From an uncultured Candidatus Melainabacteria bacterium (GTDB lineage: Bacteria; Cyanobacteriota; Vampirovibrionia; Gastranaerophilales; Gastranaerophilaceae): a DNA stretch of 14,023 bases. The stretch lies in NCBI GenBank assembly GCA_937898445.1, contig CALEJY010000144.1, positions 1 to 14,023 on the forward strand. The letters run 5' to 3'. Position numbers and translations under genes: made by a program. The notes under the pieces were generated by a model that ran no database searches, was not told where the DNA came from, and worked only from the letters and a program-made list of their open reading frames with translations. Below, piece by piece: positions 1-7,837 of the stretch (its first letter is position 1; every line of letters begins with the position of its first letter).

Positions 1-333
1 AACCGTTGGGACACGTGGGCTAAATTTGCTAGTTTTAAAATCCTCATCTAAAATCAACTTTTGAACATCAACTAATGATAAACCTTAATATGACAGGTAA
101 CACGGATTAAAACACTTGCTAGACACCTTAGATTAAATGTTACAAAATCTGTTTATATTCCTTGTCTATTAAGGGTTTTAGCCGTTTATTACAACCTCGT
201 AACAATCTGAATTTTATGTGTTGTGATTGTAAAAATCTTTCTTCTCATGCCAGTAAACCTCCTCATTTTACGAATTATTATAAAATAATTAAGATTGGTA
301 TTTTTGTTATACCGCTAATTGTATAATTAAAGT
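1..333. other. Intergenic region, no supported gene
   Basis: No convincing gene is seen on either strand. Positions 6-22 hold two similar G-rich units (TTGGGACA and GTGGGCTA) nine bases apart, which could be a remnant of a repeat or of a neighbouring gene cut by the window edge. A frame open from 132 to 326 has no good start and no recognisable product. Two inverted repeats lie just before the next gene: GGTAT/ATACC (297-301 and 309-313) and TAATT/AATTA (316-320 and 325-329), the second covering a -10 box. Confidence 0.5.
297..329 (+). promoter_or_regulatory. Putative promoter and operator of the 329-residue gene
   Basis: A perfect TATAAT at 322-327 ends six bases before the ATG at 334, so transcription would start at or next to the start codon. 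No Shine-Dalgarno sequence precedes the ATG (the bases are AATTAAAGT). No good -35 hexamer lies 16-18 bases upstream. The -10 box is inside a small palindrome (TAATT-GTAT-AATTA), with a second inverted repeat GGTAT/ATACC upstream, as expected for a repressor-controlled promoter. Whether the encoded HTH protein binds here is inference. Confidence 0.4.
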
Positions 334-1323
334 ATGAAAGATGAGCTAAAAATTATTCTAAAAACCTTTAAAGACGAGTTTGGTATAAAACTCAAAGATA
401 CAAACATTGATAACATCTTAGGTCTAAAAGAGTTGCAAATACAACCTTATATATGGCGACCATATTTAGAAGATGAAGAAAGTTTTCTGCAAACTAAGTT
501 AAAAGCTTATTTATTTGAACAACAGAAATTAATAAATAACTCCCCTATAACAGAGTGTGTATTTCAGGAGTATAAAAATAGATATATCTTTGTTTCGTAT
601 TTGAGTGATTTTAGCAAAGTAAATAAACTATCTGATTATACTGATATAATAATAACATTTTATGATGCTTATGAAGCAAGGTGTAAAACAATTAAGCGCA
701 AACTTTCAAAATGTGGCAAAAAGCCTAAACGCTACACACGGTTTAGATTAAAACCTGATTCTATACCAGAGATTTTCTCTCAAAAGTTCAACGAAATTGG
801 GTTATACCTAAACAGAACTAACAATTCTCAACTAATTTATACACAAAGATTTTTACCGATGGTATATCTAATAAATAATAATCCGAAATTAACTGCTAAT
901 ATACAAGGTCATCATGTAGTTTATGATACAAGTAAAGAAACTGCGTCTAAAAGCTCTATTTTACCAATTCGAGAAGACTTGCATACAAAGGAGTTCCACC
1001 CTTCAAATATTATCGGTAGTGCTGGGTCTACCTTCAACATTGCCAAAGGCATAATGTACACAAATATGTTGCGCCAGAAGTATTTTAAGGTTAAACCAAA
1101 GAAGTATGACTGCAAGGTACACGAAAACATTTTTGATATTTTAGACCTCTATTTTATACAAAAGCTTAGTATATCTGATATTAAACGTCATTTTGAACAG
1201 TATAAACCTAACTCTAAGCTTGCATATAACACGATTAAAAGTATAGTTGAACACTTCAAACAATATACCCCAGTTTTGACAAAAGAAAATATACAAGCAA
1301 TAAAAAACATGCAATTATCTTGA
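334..1323 (+). CDS. Hypothetical protein with C-terminal HTH-like and possible HNH-like region
   Basis: The family is not recognised. The 329-residue product is basic, has no signal peptide or membrane segment, and is probably cytoplasmic. Residues 193-222 contain a histidine cluster (HH at 193-194, then ILPI, then H217 and H222) whose order resembles an HNH nuclease (HH, NLxPL, H, H), but the usual Asn is replaced by Ser and the last spacing is one residue longer, so this is only a suggestion. Residues about 268-312 (SISDIKRHF followed by AYNTIKSIV) look like a helix-turn-helix ending in a recognition helix. Basic stretches around 115-140 would fit DNA binding. The ATG at 334 is the only plausible start, yet it lacks a ribosome-binding site and lies next to a -10 box, so translation may be leaderless. 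The gene converges with the XRE gene and may be accessory DNA or a mobile-element gene. Confidence 0.7.
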   Translation: MKDELKIILKTFKDEFGIKLKDTNIDNILGLKELQIQPYIWRPYLEDEESFLQTKLKAYLFEQQKLINNSPITECVFQEYKNRYIFVSYLSDFSKVNKLSDYTDIIITFYDAYEARCKTIKRKLSKCGKKPKRYTRFRLKPDSIPEIFSQKFNEIGLYLNRTNNSQLIYTQRFLPMVYLINNNPKLTANIQGHHVVYDTSKETASKSSILPIREDLHTKEFHPSNIIGSAGSTFNIAKGIMYTNMLRQKYFKVKPKKYDCKVHENIFDILDLYFIQKLSISDIKRHFEQYKPNSKLAYNTIKSIVEHFKQYTPVLTKENIQAIKNMQLS

Positions 1324-1465
1324 AAAATTAGTTCTAAATACAGAGTAAAAATAAAGATTTAAAACTATCCTAAAACTCTTTCTACATTTGAGATACACAG
1401 GCATGATTGCGGAGCAAAATTGAGTAAATGAGAAGGGGTAAATTTGTGATATATAGCAGTAGAAA

Positions 1466-1786
1466 TTACAGATTTTTAGCTATCAAATATAATGTTTTTA
1501 ATTTATCTTCGGGAAGCCTTTCTATCAATGTCGAAATCTCTAATTTTAGATTTTCAACATTCTCAATCGGTTCAAAATCAAACAAATCTTTCATTGAGCA
1601 GTTAAACACCTTTATCATATTTGTAATGGTTTCAGGATTAGGGAAACTACTGCCTAGTTCTATGAGAGATACTTGACGTTGTGTTCGTTCAATCTTTTCT
1701 CCTAACTCCTCTTGAGTTAAACCTATTTGATTTCTGTAATGCTTTATTTTCAGCCCTAAAAGGGTTTTTAATTCTGTATCGTTCAT
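1466..1786 (-). CDS. XRE-family HTH transcriptional regulator
   Basis: A 106-residue regulator. Residues about 8-64 form a Cro/CI-type helix-turn-helix: IGLTQEELGEKIERTQRQVSL carries the two DNA-contact helices, followed by LGSSFPNPETI and a helix ending at MKDLFDFEP. The last 40 residues are probably a helical dimerisation tail. ATG at 1786 was chosen because GAGG (complement of 1792-1795) sits five bases before it; an in-frame TTG at 1801 would add five residues but has no such site. It is divergent from the type III R-M operon across a palindrome-rich gap of about 150 bp. Small XRE proteins beside R-M genes often act as controller proteins that delay nuclease expression or repress the operon. 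That role is inferred from position and family and is not proven by sequence. Confidence 0.85.
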   Translation of the reverse strand: MNDTELKTLLGLKIKHYRNQIGLTQEELGEKIERTQRQVSLIELGSSFPNPETITNMIKVFNCSMKDLFDFEPIENVENLKLEISTLIERLPEDKLKTLYLIAKNL

Positions 1787-1936
1787 TAAAACCTCAATCA
1801 AATTATAAGCGTTTGCATTTACTAATTGAACGTAACATTATCTTGTAAAATAGGATATTTTATTATATAACATGTTGTAAATTATGATATTATACAAGTT
1901 GTTTACAATATAGAATGTTATAATTTAAAGGATTGA
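1787..1936. promoter_or_regulatory. Divergent control region with nested operator-like palindromes
   Basis: Between the XRE gene and the helicase gene lie: a perfect palindrome TAAAATAGGATATTTTA (1846-1862); an 8-bp palindrome AACATGTT (1869-1876); a long inverted repeat with arms AACATGTTGTA (1869-1879) and TACAAGTTGTT (1893-1903), 9 of 11 matching; and TTGTTTACAA (1899-1908). The motif TTGTA/TACAA recurs at 1843, 1875 and 1893. Possible -10 boxes are TATAAT at 1919-1924 for the operon and TATAAT on the minus strand at 1807-1802 for the regulator. Neither has a good -35 at 16-18 bases, which fits control by a bound regulator. For the operon, AAAGGA at 1927-1932 is the ribosome-binding site. 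Confidence 0.55.
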
Positions 1937-3040
1937 TTGAAATTGAAAGTTATCGACAATATAAGCAATATTTTAAAAGATGATTTAGCTACCACCATAA
2001 AGCCTAATAGCAAAGTGTCTATTGCCTCTGCCTGTTTTTCAATCTATGCCTATCAGGAATTAAAAAAACAACTTGAAAATATTGACGAATTACGTTTTAT
2101 CTTTACATCTCCCGCATTTGTAAAAGAACGAACTCCTAAAACACAAAGAGAGTTCTACATTCCGAGATTATCAAGAGAAAAAAGTTTATACGGCACAGAA
2201 TATGAAATAAAACTCCGTAACGAATTAACTCAACGTTCTATTGCTAAAGAATGCGCAGAATGGATAAAGAGAAAAGTAAAATTCAAATCTAATATAACAA
2301 ATGAACAAATGTCTGGGTTTATAAATGTAGAAAGTGATGATGCTTATACATACTTACCTGTTAATGGATTTACAACAACTGATATTGGTTGTGAAAAAGG
2401 AAACACTCTAACAAATATTGTTACAAGATTTGAAACCCCGCAAAGTCAAACTTTTTTAAAAACATTTGACACGATTTGGAATGACAAAACTAAACTACAA
2501 GATGTTACAGACCAAATCATTGAAAGTATTTCTACAGTCTATAAAGAAAACTCTGGAGAATTTATATATTTTATAACCTTATACAACATTTTCAATGAAT
2601 TTTTGCAAGATATTTCAGAAGACAATCTACCAAATGATGCAACTGGTTACAAAAATAGTGTAATTTGGAATAAACTGTTCGATTTTCAAAAAGATGCTTG
2701 TCTTGCAATTATCAACAAACTTGAAACATATAATGGTTGTATTCTAGCTGATAGCGTAGGGTTAGGTAAAACATTTACCGCACTTTCAGTTATCAAATAT
2801 TACGAAAACAGAAATAAATCTGTATTAGTTTTATGCCCTAAAAAGTTGAGCAATAACTGGGTTATGTATAAAAGCAATTACTTAAACAACCCACTTGCAA
2901 ATGACAGGCTTAGATACGATGTTCTTTATCATACCGATTTGTCACGAGAAAAAGGATTTTCAAACGGCTTAGACTTATCTTTAATTAACTGGGGAAATTA
3001 TGACCTTATTGTTATTGACGAATCTCACAATTTTAGGTGA
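1937..3040 (+). CDS. Helicase N-terminal fragment: PLD-like domain, Walker A and DESH box
   Basis: A 367-residue fragment. Residues about 1-190 resemble the phospholipase-D-like domain fused to many SNF2-type helicases (VSIASACFSIYAYQELKKQL, then LRFIFTSP), but no clear HxK nuclease motif is visible, so it probably binds rather than cuts DNA. The helicase core begins near residue 245 with a Q-motif-like FDFQKDA, Walker A in ILADSVGLGKT (K278), motif Ia VLVLCPKKLSNNW, and the Walker B variant DESH at 361-364. The frame ends three residues later. The start is TTG at 1937, four bases after AAAGGA; an in-frame TTG at 1943 is equally possible (ten bases). On its own this piece lacks motifs III-VI and could not hydrolyse ATP productively. 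Confidence 0.7.
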   Translation: MKLKVIDNISNILKDDLATTIKPNSKVSIASACFSIYAYQELKKQLENIDELRFIFTSPAFVKERTPKTQREFYIPRLSREKSLYGTEYEIKLRNELTQRSIAKECAEWIKRKVKFKSNITNEQMSGFINVESDDAYTYLPVNGFTTTDIGCEKGNTLTNIVTRFETPQSQTFLKTFDTIWNDKTKLQDVTDQIIESISTVYKENSGEFIYFITLYNIFNEFLQDISEDNLPNDATGYKNSVIWNKLFDFQKDACLAIINKLETYNGCILADSVGLGKTFTALSVIKYYENRNKSVLVLCPKKLSNNWVMYKSNYLNNPLANDRLRYDVLYHTDLSREKGFSNGLDLSLINWGNYDLIVIDESHNFR

Positions 3041-5189
3041 TATAAAAGATGACAAAGAAAACAGATACCTTCGTTTAATGAACCGAGTTATAAGAAGTGG
3101 AGTTCAGACAAAAGTTCTTATGCTTTCTGCAACTCCTGTAAACAACAGATTTAATGACTTGAAAAACCAACTTCAACTCGCTTACGAAGGTGACACTAGA
3201 AAAATAGACGCTAAATTAAATACTAAGAAACCTATTAATGTAATTTTTAGACAAGCACAACAGGCTTTTAATGAATGGTCAAAACTTCCGGCGGATGAAA
3301 GGACAACTGAATGTTTATTGAATATGCTGGATTTTGATTTCTTTGAATTACTAGACAGTGTAACAATTGCCAGATCAAGAAAACATATTGAAAAATATTA
3401 TGACACATCAAGTATTGGGAAATTTCCAACTCGTTTGCCTGTAATTTCGTTAAGACCACCACTAACAGAAAATACCGAAAGAATAAATTATAACCAAATT
3501 TATGAACATATAAGTGCTTTAAACCTCAGAATTTATATGCCTTCTTTGTTTATATTTCCAAGTAAAGAGGCAAAATATTACGACATAGAAGTAAAACAAG
3601 CCGGTGTAAAACAATCTAAAACAGGTCAAATGGGGCGTGAAGAAGGTATTCGTCGTTTAATGAGTATTAATTTATTAAAAAGGCTTGAAAGCTCTGTCTA
3701 CTCATTCAAATTAACACTTACACGAGTACAACAACTTATTACTTCTACGCTACAAAACATTGAAAATTTCAAAGCAAATGGAACAAATTCTGCTATTGAG
3801 GTCGATGATTACATTCACCCAGAAAATGATTTTGATGACGATGATTTGAATACAAATTTATTTTCAGTTGGCAATAAGCTCAAAATAGACTTTAATGATA
3901 TGGATTATCTATCTTGGGAAAGTCAATTAAAAGCTGATTTAGAGATTTTGAATGATTTGATTTTTGAAATTGAAAAAATATCACCTGAAGAAGATGCTAA
4001 ACTCCAAAAACTTTTAGCTTTGATAATAAACAAAATAGAACACCCTATAAATTCTGATAACAAAAAAGTTATTGTATTCTCAGCCTTTGCCGATACAGCA
4101 GAGTATTTATACAAATATATTAGCAAGTATGTAAAAGAAAATTTTGATATTGAAAGTGCAATGGTTACAGGTTCAAAAGATGGAGTTACAACTTTATCAA
4201 AAATCAAAACAGATTTGAATACGGTTCTAACATATTTTTCACCACGTTCCAAAGATAAAGATTTAATCTATCCAAATGATGATAGGCAAATCGATATTTT
4301 AATTGCGACAGATTGTATTTCAGAAGGTCAAAACTTGCAGGATTGCGACTATTTAATAAACTACGACATACATTGGAATCCTGTAAGAATTATCCAACGT
4401 TTTGGGCGTATTGACAGAATTGGCAGTAAAAACGATGTTATACAATTGGTTAATTTCTGGCCAGATTTAAACCTTGATGAATATATCAACCTGAAAGCTC
4501 GTGTTGAAACAAGAATGAAAGTTACTGTTATGACTTCAACCGGAACAGGAGCCGATAACGTTCTTGATGAAAGTGAAAAAGAGGATTTGGAATACAGAAA
4601 AAGACAACTCCAAAAACTACAATCAGAAGTTGTTGATATTGAGGATATGAACTCAGGTATTAATATTATGGACTTAGGATTAAACGAATTTAGGTTAGAT
4701 TTGTTGTCTTATATGAAAGAAACCCCTGATGTTGAAAACTCTCCGTCTGGCTTACACGCAATAGTAAAAGGCGATGACACTCTTAAATCAGGCGTAATTT
4801 ATATTCTCAAAAATGTATCAAACGAAATAAATATAGATAATCAAAACAGATTACACCCATTTTATATGGTTTATATCGCAGATGATGGAGAAGTTATTTG
4901 CAATTACCTACAACCGAAAAGTCTACTTGATTTGATGCGCAAACTTGGTAAACACAACCCTGAACCAAATAAAGAGTTATGCAACATATTTAATCAAGAA
5001 ACACAAGACGGCAAAAATATGGGTAAATATTCAAAACTTTTGGAAGAAGCGATTTGTTCAATTATTAACGTAAAAGATGAAAGCGATTTTGAAAGTTTAT
5101 TTTCTGCGGGCGAAAGCTCTTATATGAAAAACTCTATTTCGGGGCTTGATGACTTTGAACTCATTTGTTTTTTGGTAGTAAAGGAGTAA
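3000..5189 (+). CDS. Helicase C-terminal fragment: motifs III-VI and C-terminal domain
   Basis: This frame carries the rest of the helicase. The ATG at 3000 lies inside the upstream gene and residues before about 3039 are out-of-frame sequence, not real protein; a later in-frame ATG is at 3078, and neither has a ribosome-binding site. Real homology starts at DIKDDKENRYLRL. Motif III is LMLSATPVNN (near 3120). The second RecA domain includes VIVFSAFADTAEYL (near 4070), ILIATDCISEGQNLQDCDYLI (4297-4360) and motif VI QRFGRIDRIG (4395-4424, with the arginine finger). A long insertion between the RecA lobes (3200-3950) and about 230 residues after motif VI are typical of this SNF2-like group. Such helicases remodel or translocate on double-stranded DNA. 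Stop TAA at 5187-5189. Confidence 0.7.
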   Translation: MTLLLLTNLTILGDIKDDKENRYLRLMNRVIRSGVQTKVLMLSATPVNNRFNDLKNQLQLAYEGDTRKIDAKLNTKKPINVIFRQAQQAFNEWSKLPADERTTECLLNMLDFDFFELLDSVTIARSRKHIEKYYDTSSIGKFPTRLPVISLRPPLTENTERINYNQIYEHISALNLRIYMPSLFIFPSKEAKYYDIEVKQAGVKQSKTGQMGREEGIRRLMSINLLKRLESSVYSFKLTLTRVQQLITSTLQNIENFKANGTNSAIEVDDYIHPENDFDDDDLNTNLFSVGNKLKIDFNDMDYLSWESQLKADLEILNDLIFEIEKISPEEDAKLQKLLALIINKIEHPINSDNKKVIVFSAFADTAEYLYKYISKYVKENFDIESAMVTGSKDGVTTLSKIKTDLNTVLTYFSPRSKDKDLIYPNDDRQIDILIATDCISEGQNLQDCDYLINYDIHWNPVRIIQRFGRIDRIGSKNDVIQLVNFWPDLNLDEYINLKARVETRMKVTVMTSTGTGADNVLDESEKEDLEYRKRQLQKLQSEVVDIEDMNSGINIMDLGLNEFRLDLLSYMKETPDVENSPSGLHAIVKGDDTLKSGVIYILKNVSNEINIDNQNRLHPFYMVYIADDGEVICNYLQPKSLLDLMRKLGKHNPEPNKELCNIFNQETQDGKNMGKYSKLLEEAICSIINVKDESDFESLFSAGESSYMKNSISGLDDFELICFLVVKE
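3029..3041 (+). other. Frameshift site (+1) after the DESH box
   Basis: In the upstream frame the bases read AAT-TTT-AGG-TGA (N F R stop). Skipping the T at 3038 gives AGG then GAT, joining the helicase halves. The arrangement, a stop codon whose last two bases plus the next base form an Asp codon, is the same as in the prfB +1 recoding site (CTT-T-GAC), but there is no Shine-Dalgarno-like stimulator just upstream and AGG is a poor slippery codon. A two-base deletion is the simpler explanation. Confidence 0.7.
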
Positions 5190-5192
5190 AAA

Positions 5193-5843
5193 TTGCTATT
5201 TAGTGAAAAAACACAATTAAATAGAATTATGCCAAAGGCAAAGTTTATGAAACTTGCAGAACTATCAACGCCTGTAAGAGCCGAATTTCAAAACAATGTT
5301 GAAAGACTGATTTTGGCAAATATTTTACGACAAGAAACTACTAATATTTCTAAAGGTAAAAATGTTCAGGAGATAGATGTTTTTGAATTTTTGCTTAAAG
5401 AAAAACAAGTGTCTAACAATCTGATAAAAGAAATTGATGTTGCAATACCGAAATATATTCTTTTTGTTTTCAAGTGTAATAGCTCAATTCAACTTGCAAT
5501 TTCTTATAAAGAGCCGTCTATAAATGACAATAAATATAGGGTTATAAAAACATATAAAACAGAATGGCAAAAACAAGAGGATATAAAGCTTGAAATTACA
5601 GGGCTTGACTTAGATGCAGTGTATAACAGTTTTATAACCCAAATAGCAAATGGGCAAGTAGAAACAGATGAAACAACAGATATAAAAAGTGCGGTCGAAA
5701 AATCTATCAATGTAGAAAAACTCCAAAAGAAAATTGAAACACTAAAATCCAAAATCCGCAAAGAACCACAATTCAATAAACAACTAACAATGAAAAAAGA
5801 ATTGAAAGGACTTCAGAAAACATTGGAGGAAGTACATGGATAA
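5193..5843 (+). CDS. DUF4391 family protein
   Basis: A 216-residue protein recognised as DUF4391 by its conserved blocks: MPKAKF (13-18), a VFEFLLKEKQV-IPKYILFVFK core (about 70-106), KTEW (122-125) and GLDLDAVYNSFITQIA (137-152). Residues about 170-213 are charged and heptad-like (VEKLQKKIETLKSKI) and probably form a coiled coil for partner binding. No catalytic motif is evident and the biochemical role of the family is unknown to me. Its members are commonly next to SNF2-type helicases and type III R-M genes, so it likely bridges or supports the helicase. Start is TTG at 5193, with AAGGAG (5181-5186) six bases upstream, inside the end of the helicase gene, so translation is probably coupled. 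No signal peptide or membrane segment. Confidence 0.85.
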   Translation: MLFSEKTQLNRIMPKAKFMKLAELSTPVRAEFQNNVERLILANILRQETTNISKGKNVQEIDVFEFLLKEKQVSNNLIKEIDVAIPKYILFVFKCNSSIQLAISYKEPSINDNKYRVIKTYKTEWQKQEDIKLEITGLDLDAVYNSFITQIANGQVETDETTDIKSAVEKSINVEKLQKKIETLKSKIRKEPQFNKQLTMKKELKGLQKTLEEVHG

Positions 5844-5938
5844 AGTGTTTTAATTCTGGGAAGTTCATAAAACAATGTGATTTTAAGTCGCAAGTTCAAA
5901 CATTTTTAAATAATTTTGAGAGTAAAAGAAAGAGGTAA
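5836..5938 (+). pseudogene. Small frameshifted or decayed ORF between DUF4391 and mod
   Basis: A strong ribosome-binding site GGAGGA (5825-5830) lies five bases before an ATG at 5836, overlapping the end of the DUF4391 gene, yet that frame stops after five codons (MDKVF). Removing one base near 5845 joins it to a frame that stays open for about 30 codons (KCFNSGKFIKQCDFKS and onward) and ends at TAA 5936-5938, within the ribosome-binding site of mod. This looks like a small gene broken by one extra base, or the fused ends of a deleted longer gene. The product is not recognised. It could also be chance in a 98-bp gap. Confidence 0.35.
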
Positions 5939-5941
5939 GTA

Positions 5942-7825
5942 GTGGAAAAGATGAGATTGGAAAGTAAGGATATTACTGACGAAAATATAAAAAAGATTTT
6001 GGAGTTGTTCCCGAATGTTGCAACCGAAGCAAAAGATGAAAATGGGGAATTAAGAACTGCAATTGATTTTGAGAAACTTAAACAGGAATTGTCAAAAGAT
6101 GTTGTTGATGGTGAAGAATGTTATGACTTTACTTGGATTGGCAAAAAAGAAGCTATGGTTGAAACCAATAGACCAATCAGAAAAACTTTAAGACCTTGTA
6201 GAGATAAATCATTAAATTGGGAAGATACTGAAAACATATACATAGAAGGTGATAATCTTGAAGCTTTAAAACTATTACAAGAAAGTTATTTAGGCAAAGT
6301 AAAAATGATTTATATAGACCCACCATATAACACCGGAAAAGACTTTGTTTATAGAGATAATTTTCACAAAAATAATGAAGATAATGACAAAGATATAAAT
6401 TACAAAAATGACGAAGCAGAAATAAATTTTAGTAAATCAAATGAGCTTTTCCTTAATACAGAAGCTAATGGCAAATTTCATAGTGATTGGTGTTCAATGA
6501 TTTATTCAAGGTTAAAATTAGCCAAAAACTTGTTAGCTGACAATGGAAGTATATTCATTTCAATTGATGACAATGAAGTTGAAAATTTAAGAAAAATATG
6601 TGATGAAATATATGGGGAAGGCAACTTTTTAGCTGATTTTATTTGGCAAAAAAACTTTGCACCTAAAAATGACAACAAATATATATCAATAAGCACAGAA
6701 CATATTATTTGTTATTGTAAAAATAAAACAAACTATAACAGAGGATTACTACCTAGAACAGAAAAACATAATAAGGGATATTCAAACCCAGATAATGATA
6801 ATCGTGGGTTATGGACTTCTGGCTCTATGTTAGCAACTACATTTTCAAACTCTGGAGTATTTAAAATAATCGCACCAAATGGAACTATCCATGAACCGCC
6901 CTCTGGGAGATGCTGGAGATTTTCAGAAGCTAAAATCAAAGAATTGGAAAAAGATAATAGATTATGGTATGGGGCTGACGGTAATGGAGTACCAAGAATA
7001 AAGAGATTTTTATCTGAAATGCCTGATGGTGTTGTTCCGCAAAATTTATTATTATACCAAGAAGTTGGTAGCAACCAAGATGGAACACAAGAATTAAAAA
7101 ACATATTTAATGCACAGATATTTGATTTTCCAAAAGGAACAAAATTATTAAAATACCTTTCAATAATTGGGAACATTACGAATAATGATATAATCTTGGA
7201 TTTCTTCTCTGGCTCTGCAACTACTGCTCATGCCTGTATGCAACTTAATGCTGAAGACGGTGGAAACAGAAAATTTATTATGGTTCAACTTCCTGAAAAA
7301 ACTGATGAAAAATCTGAGGCTTTTAAAGCTGGCTATAAAAATATTTGCGAAATTGGTGAAGAACGTATTAGACGTGCCAGCAAGAAAATTCAAGAAGAAA
7401 ATCCTGATAAAAAGATTGATGTTGGATTCAGAGTTTTCAAAGTTGATGTTACTAACATGAAAGATGTCTATTATTCACCTAACGAAACTGACCAAAAACA
7501 ATTAGGCTTATACGAAAGCAATATCAAAGATGACAGAACTGACGAAGATTTGTTATATGGTTGTTTGTTGGATTGGGGCGTTGAATTATCACTTCCACAT
7601 AGAGTTGAAATCATTGATGGCAAACGTGTTCACATAGTAGATGAAGATGCTCTGATTGCGTGCTTTGAAGAAAACATTCCAGAAAGTGTTATTCGAAAAA
7701 TTGCAGGCATGAAACCGTTAAGAGTTGTATTCAGAGATAGTTCATTCAATGGCGACGACAACAAAATCAATGTTGAAGAAATATTTAAGCTTATCACTCC
7801 TGATACAAGGGTTAAGGTTATTTAG
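5942..7825 (+). CDS. mod: Type III restriction-modification DNA methyltransferase (Mod)
   Basis: A 627-residue site-specific DNA methyltransferase of the beta class, which transfers methyl from S-adenosylmethionine to adenine N6 (or cytosine N4). Motif IV is IDPPYNTGKDF with DPPY at 126-129, preceded by YIEGDNLEALKLL; motif I, the AdoMet site, is DFFSGSATTAHA at 420-431. This order, catalytic motif before AdoMet motif, is typical of type III Mod. The variable stretch of about residues 235-400 between them should be the target-recognition domain; the site cannot be predicted from sequence. The length matches known type III Mods (about 640 residues). Start is GTG at 5942 with AGAGG (5931-5935) six bases upstream; ATG at 5951 is too far. 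Mod also guides Res to DNA. No homopolymer or tandem-repeat tract for phase variation was seen. Confidence 0.93.
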   Translation: MEKMRLESKDITDENIKKILELFPNVATEAKDENGELRTAIDFEKLKQELSKDVVDGEECYDFTWIGKKEAMVETNRPIRKTLRPCRDKSLNWEDTENIYIEGDNLEALKLLQESYLGKVKMIYIDPPYNTGKDFVYRDNFHKNNEDNDKDINYKNDEAEINFSKSNELFLNTEANGKFHSDWCSMIYSRLKLAKNLLADNGSIFISIDDNEVENLRKICDEIYGEGNFLADFIWQKNFAPKNDNKYISISTEHIICYCKNKTNYNRGLLPRTEKHNKGYSNPDNDNRGLWTSGSMLATTFSNSGVFKIIAPNGTIHEPPSGRCWRFSEAKIKELEKDNRLWYGADGNGVPRIKRFLSEMPDGVVPQNLLLYQEVGSNQDGTQELKNIFNAQIFDFPKGTKLLKYLSIIGNITNNDIILDFFSGSATTAHACMQLNAEDGGNRKFIMVQLPEKTDEKSEAFKAGYKNICEIGEERIRRASKKIQEENPDKKIDVGFRVFKVDVTNMKDVYYSPNETDQKQLGLYESNIKDDRTDEDLLYGCLLDWGVELSLPHRVEIIDGKRVHIVDEDALIACFEENIPESVIRKIAGMKPLRVVFRDSSFNGDDNKINVEEIFKLITPDTRVKVI

Positions 7826-7837
7826 GGAGGCGGAATA

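Larger units (their letters stand above)
1937..5189 (+). pseudogene. PLD-like/SNF2-type helicase gene interrupted by a frameshift
   Basis: The two reading frames together encode one SF2 helicase of about 1083 residues, so they are read here as a single interrupted gene. The first frame carries the N-terminal domain, Walker A and DESH box and stops at TGA 3038-3040; the second resumes at GATATAAAA (3039) with no gap in homology, giving ESHNFR then DIKDDKENRY. Most relatives that I know have an Asn after DESHNFR, so a loss of two bases (from AGG-AAT-GAT to AGG-T-GAT) explains the sequence simply. The rest of both halves is intact and shows no further stops, so the lesion is recent, or is a sequencing/assembly error, or is bypassed by +1 frameshifting. 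It is the first gene of the cassette; its stop overlaps the ribosome-binding site of the DUF4391 gene. Confidence 0.75.

Noticed and set aside
249..257. GCCAGTAAA as an inverted match to TTTACTGGC at 11892
   Set aside because: Only nine bases match and the neighbouring bases differ, so it is not adequate as element-end evidence.
132..326. Open frame on the + strand before the first gene
   Set aside because: It has no good start codon or ribosome-binding site, only an internal ATG at 216, and its product (MCCDCKN and onward) matches nothing I know; chance is likely.
1428..1676. 82-codon frame on the + strand
   Set aside because: It lies antisense to the XRE regulator, whose HTH is clear.
6502..7393. 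Several minus-strand frames inside mod
   Set aside because: They are antisense shadows with no start signals, while mod has all motifs of its family.
5942..7825. Phase-variable mod
   Set aside because: No long homopolymer or short tandem repeat tract was found in the gene or its start region.
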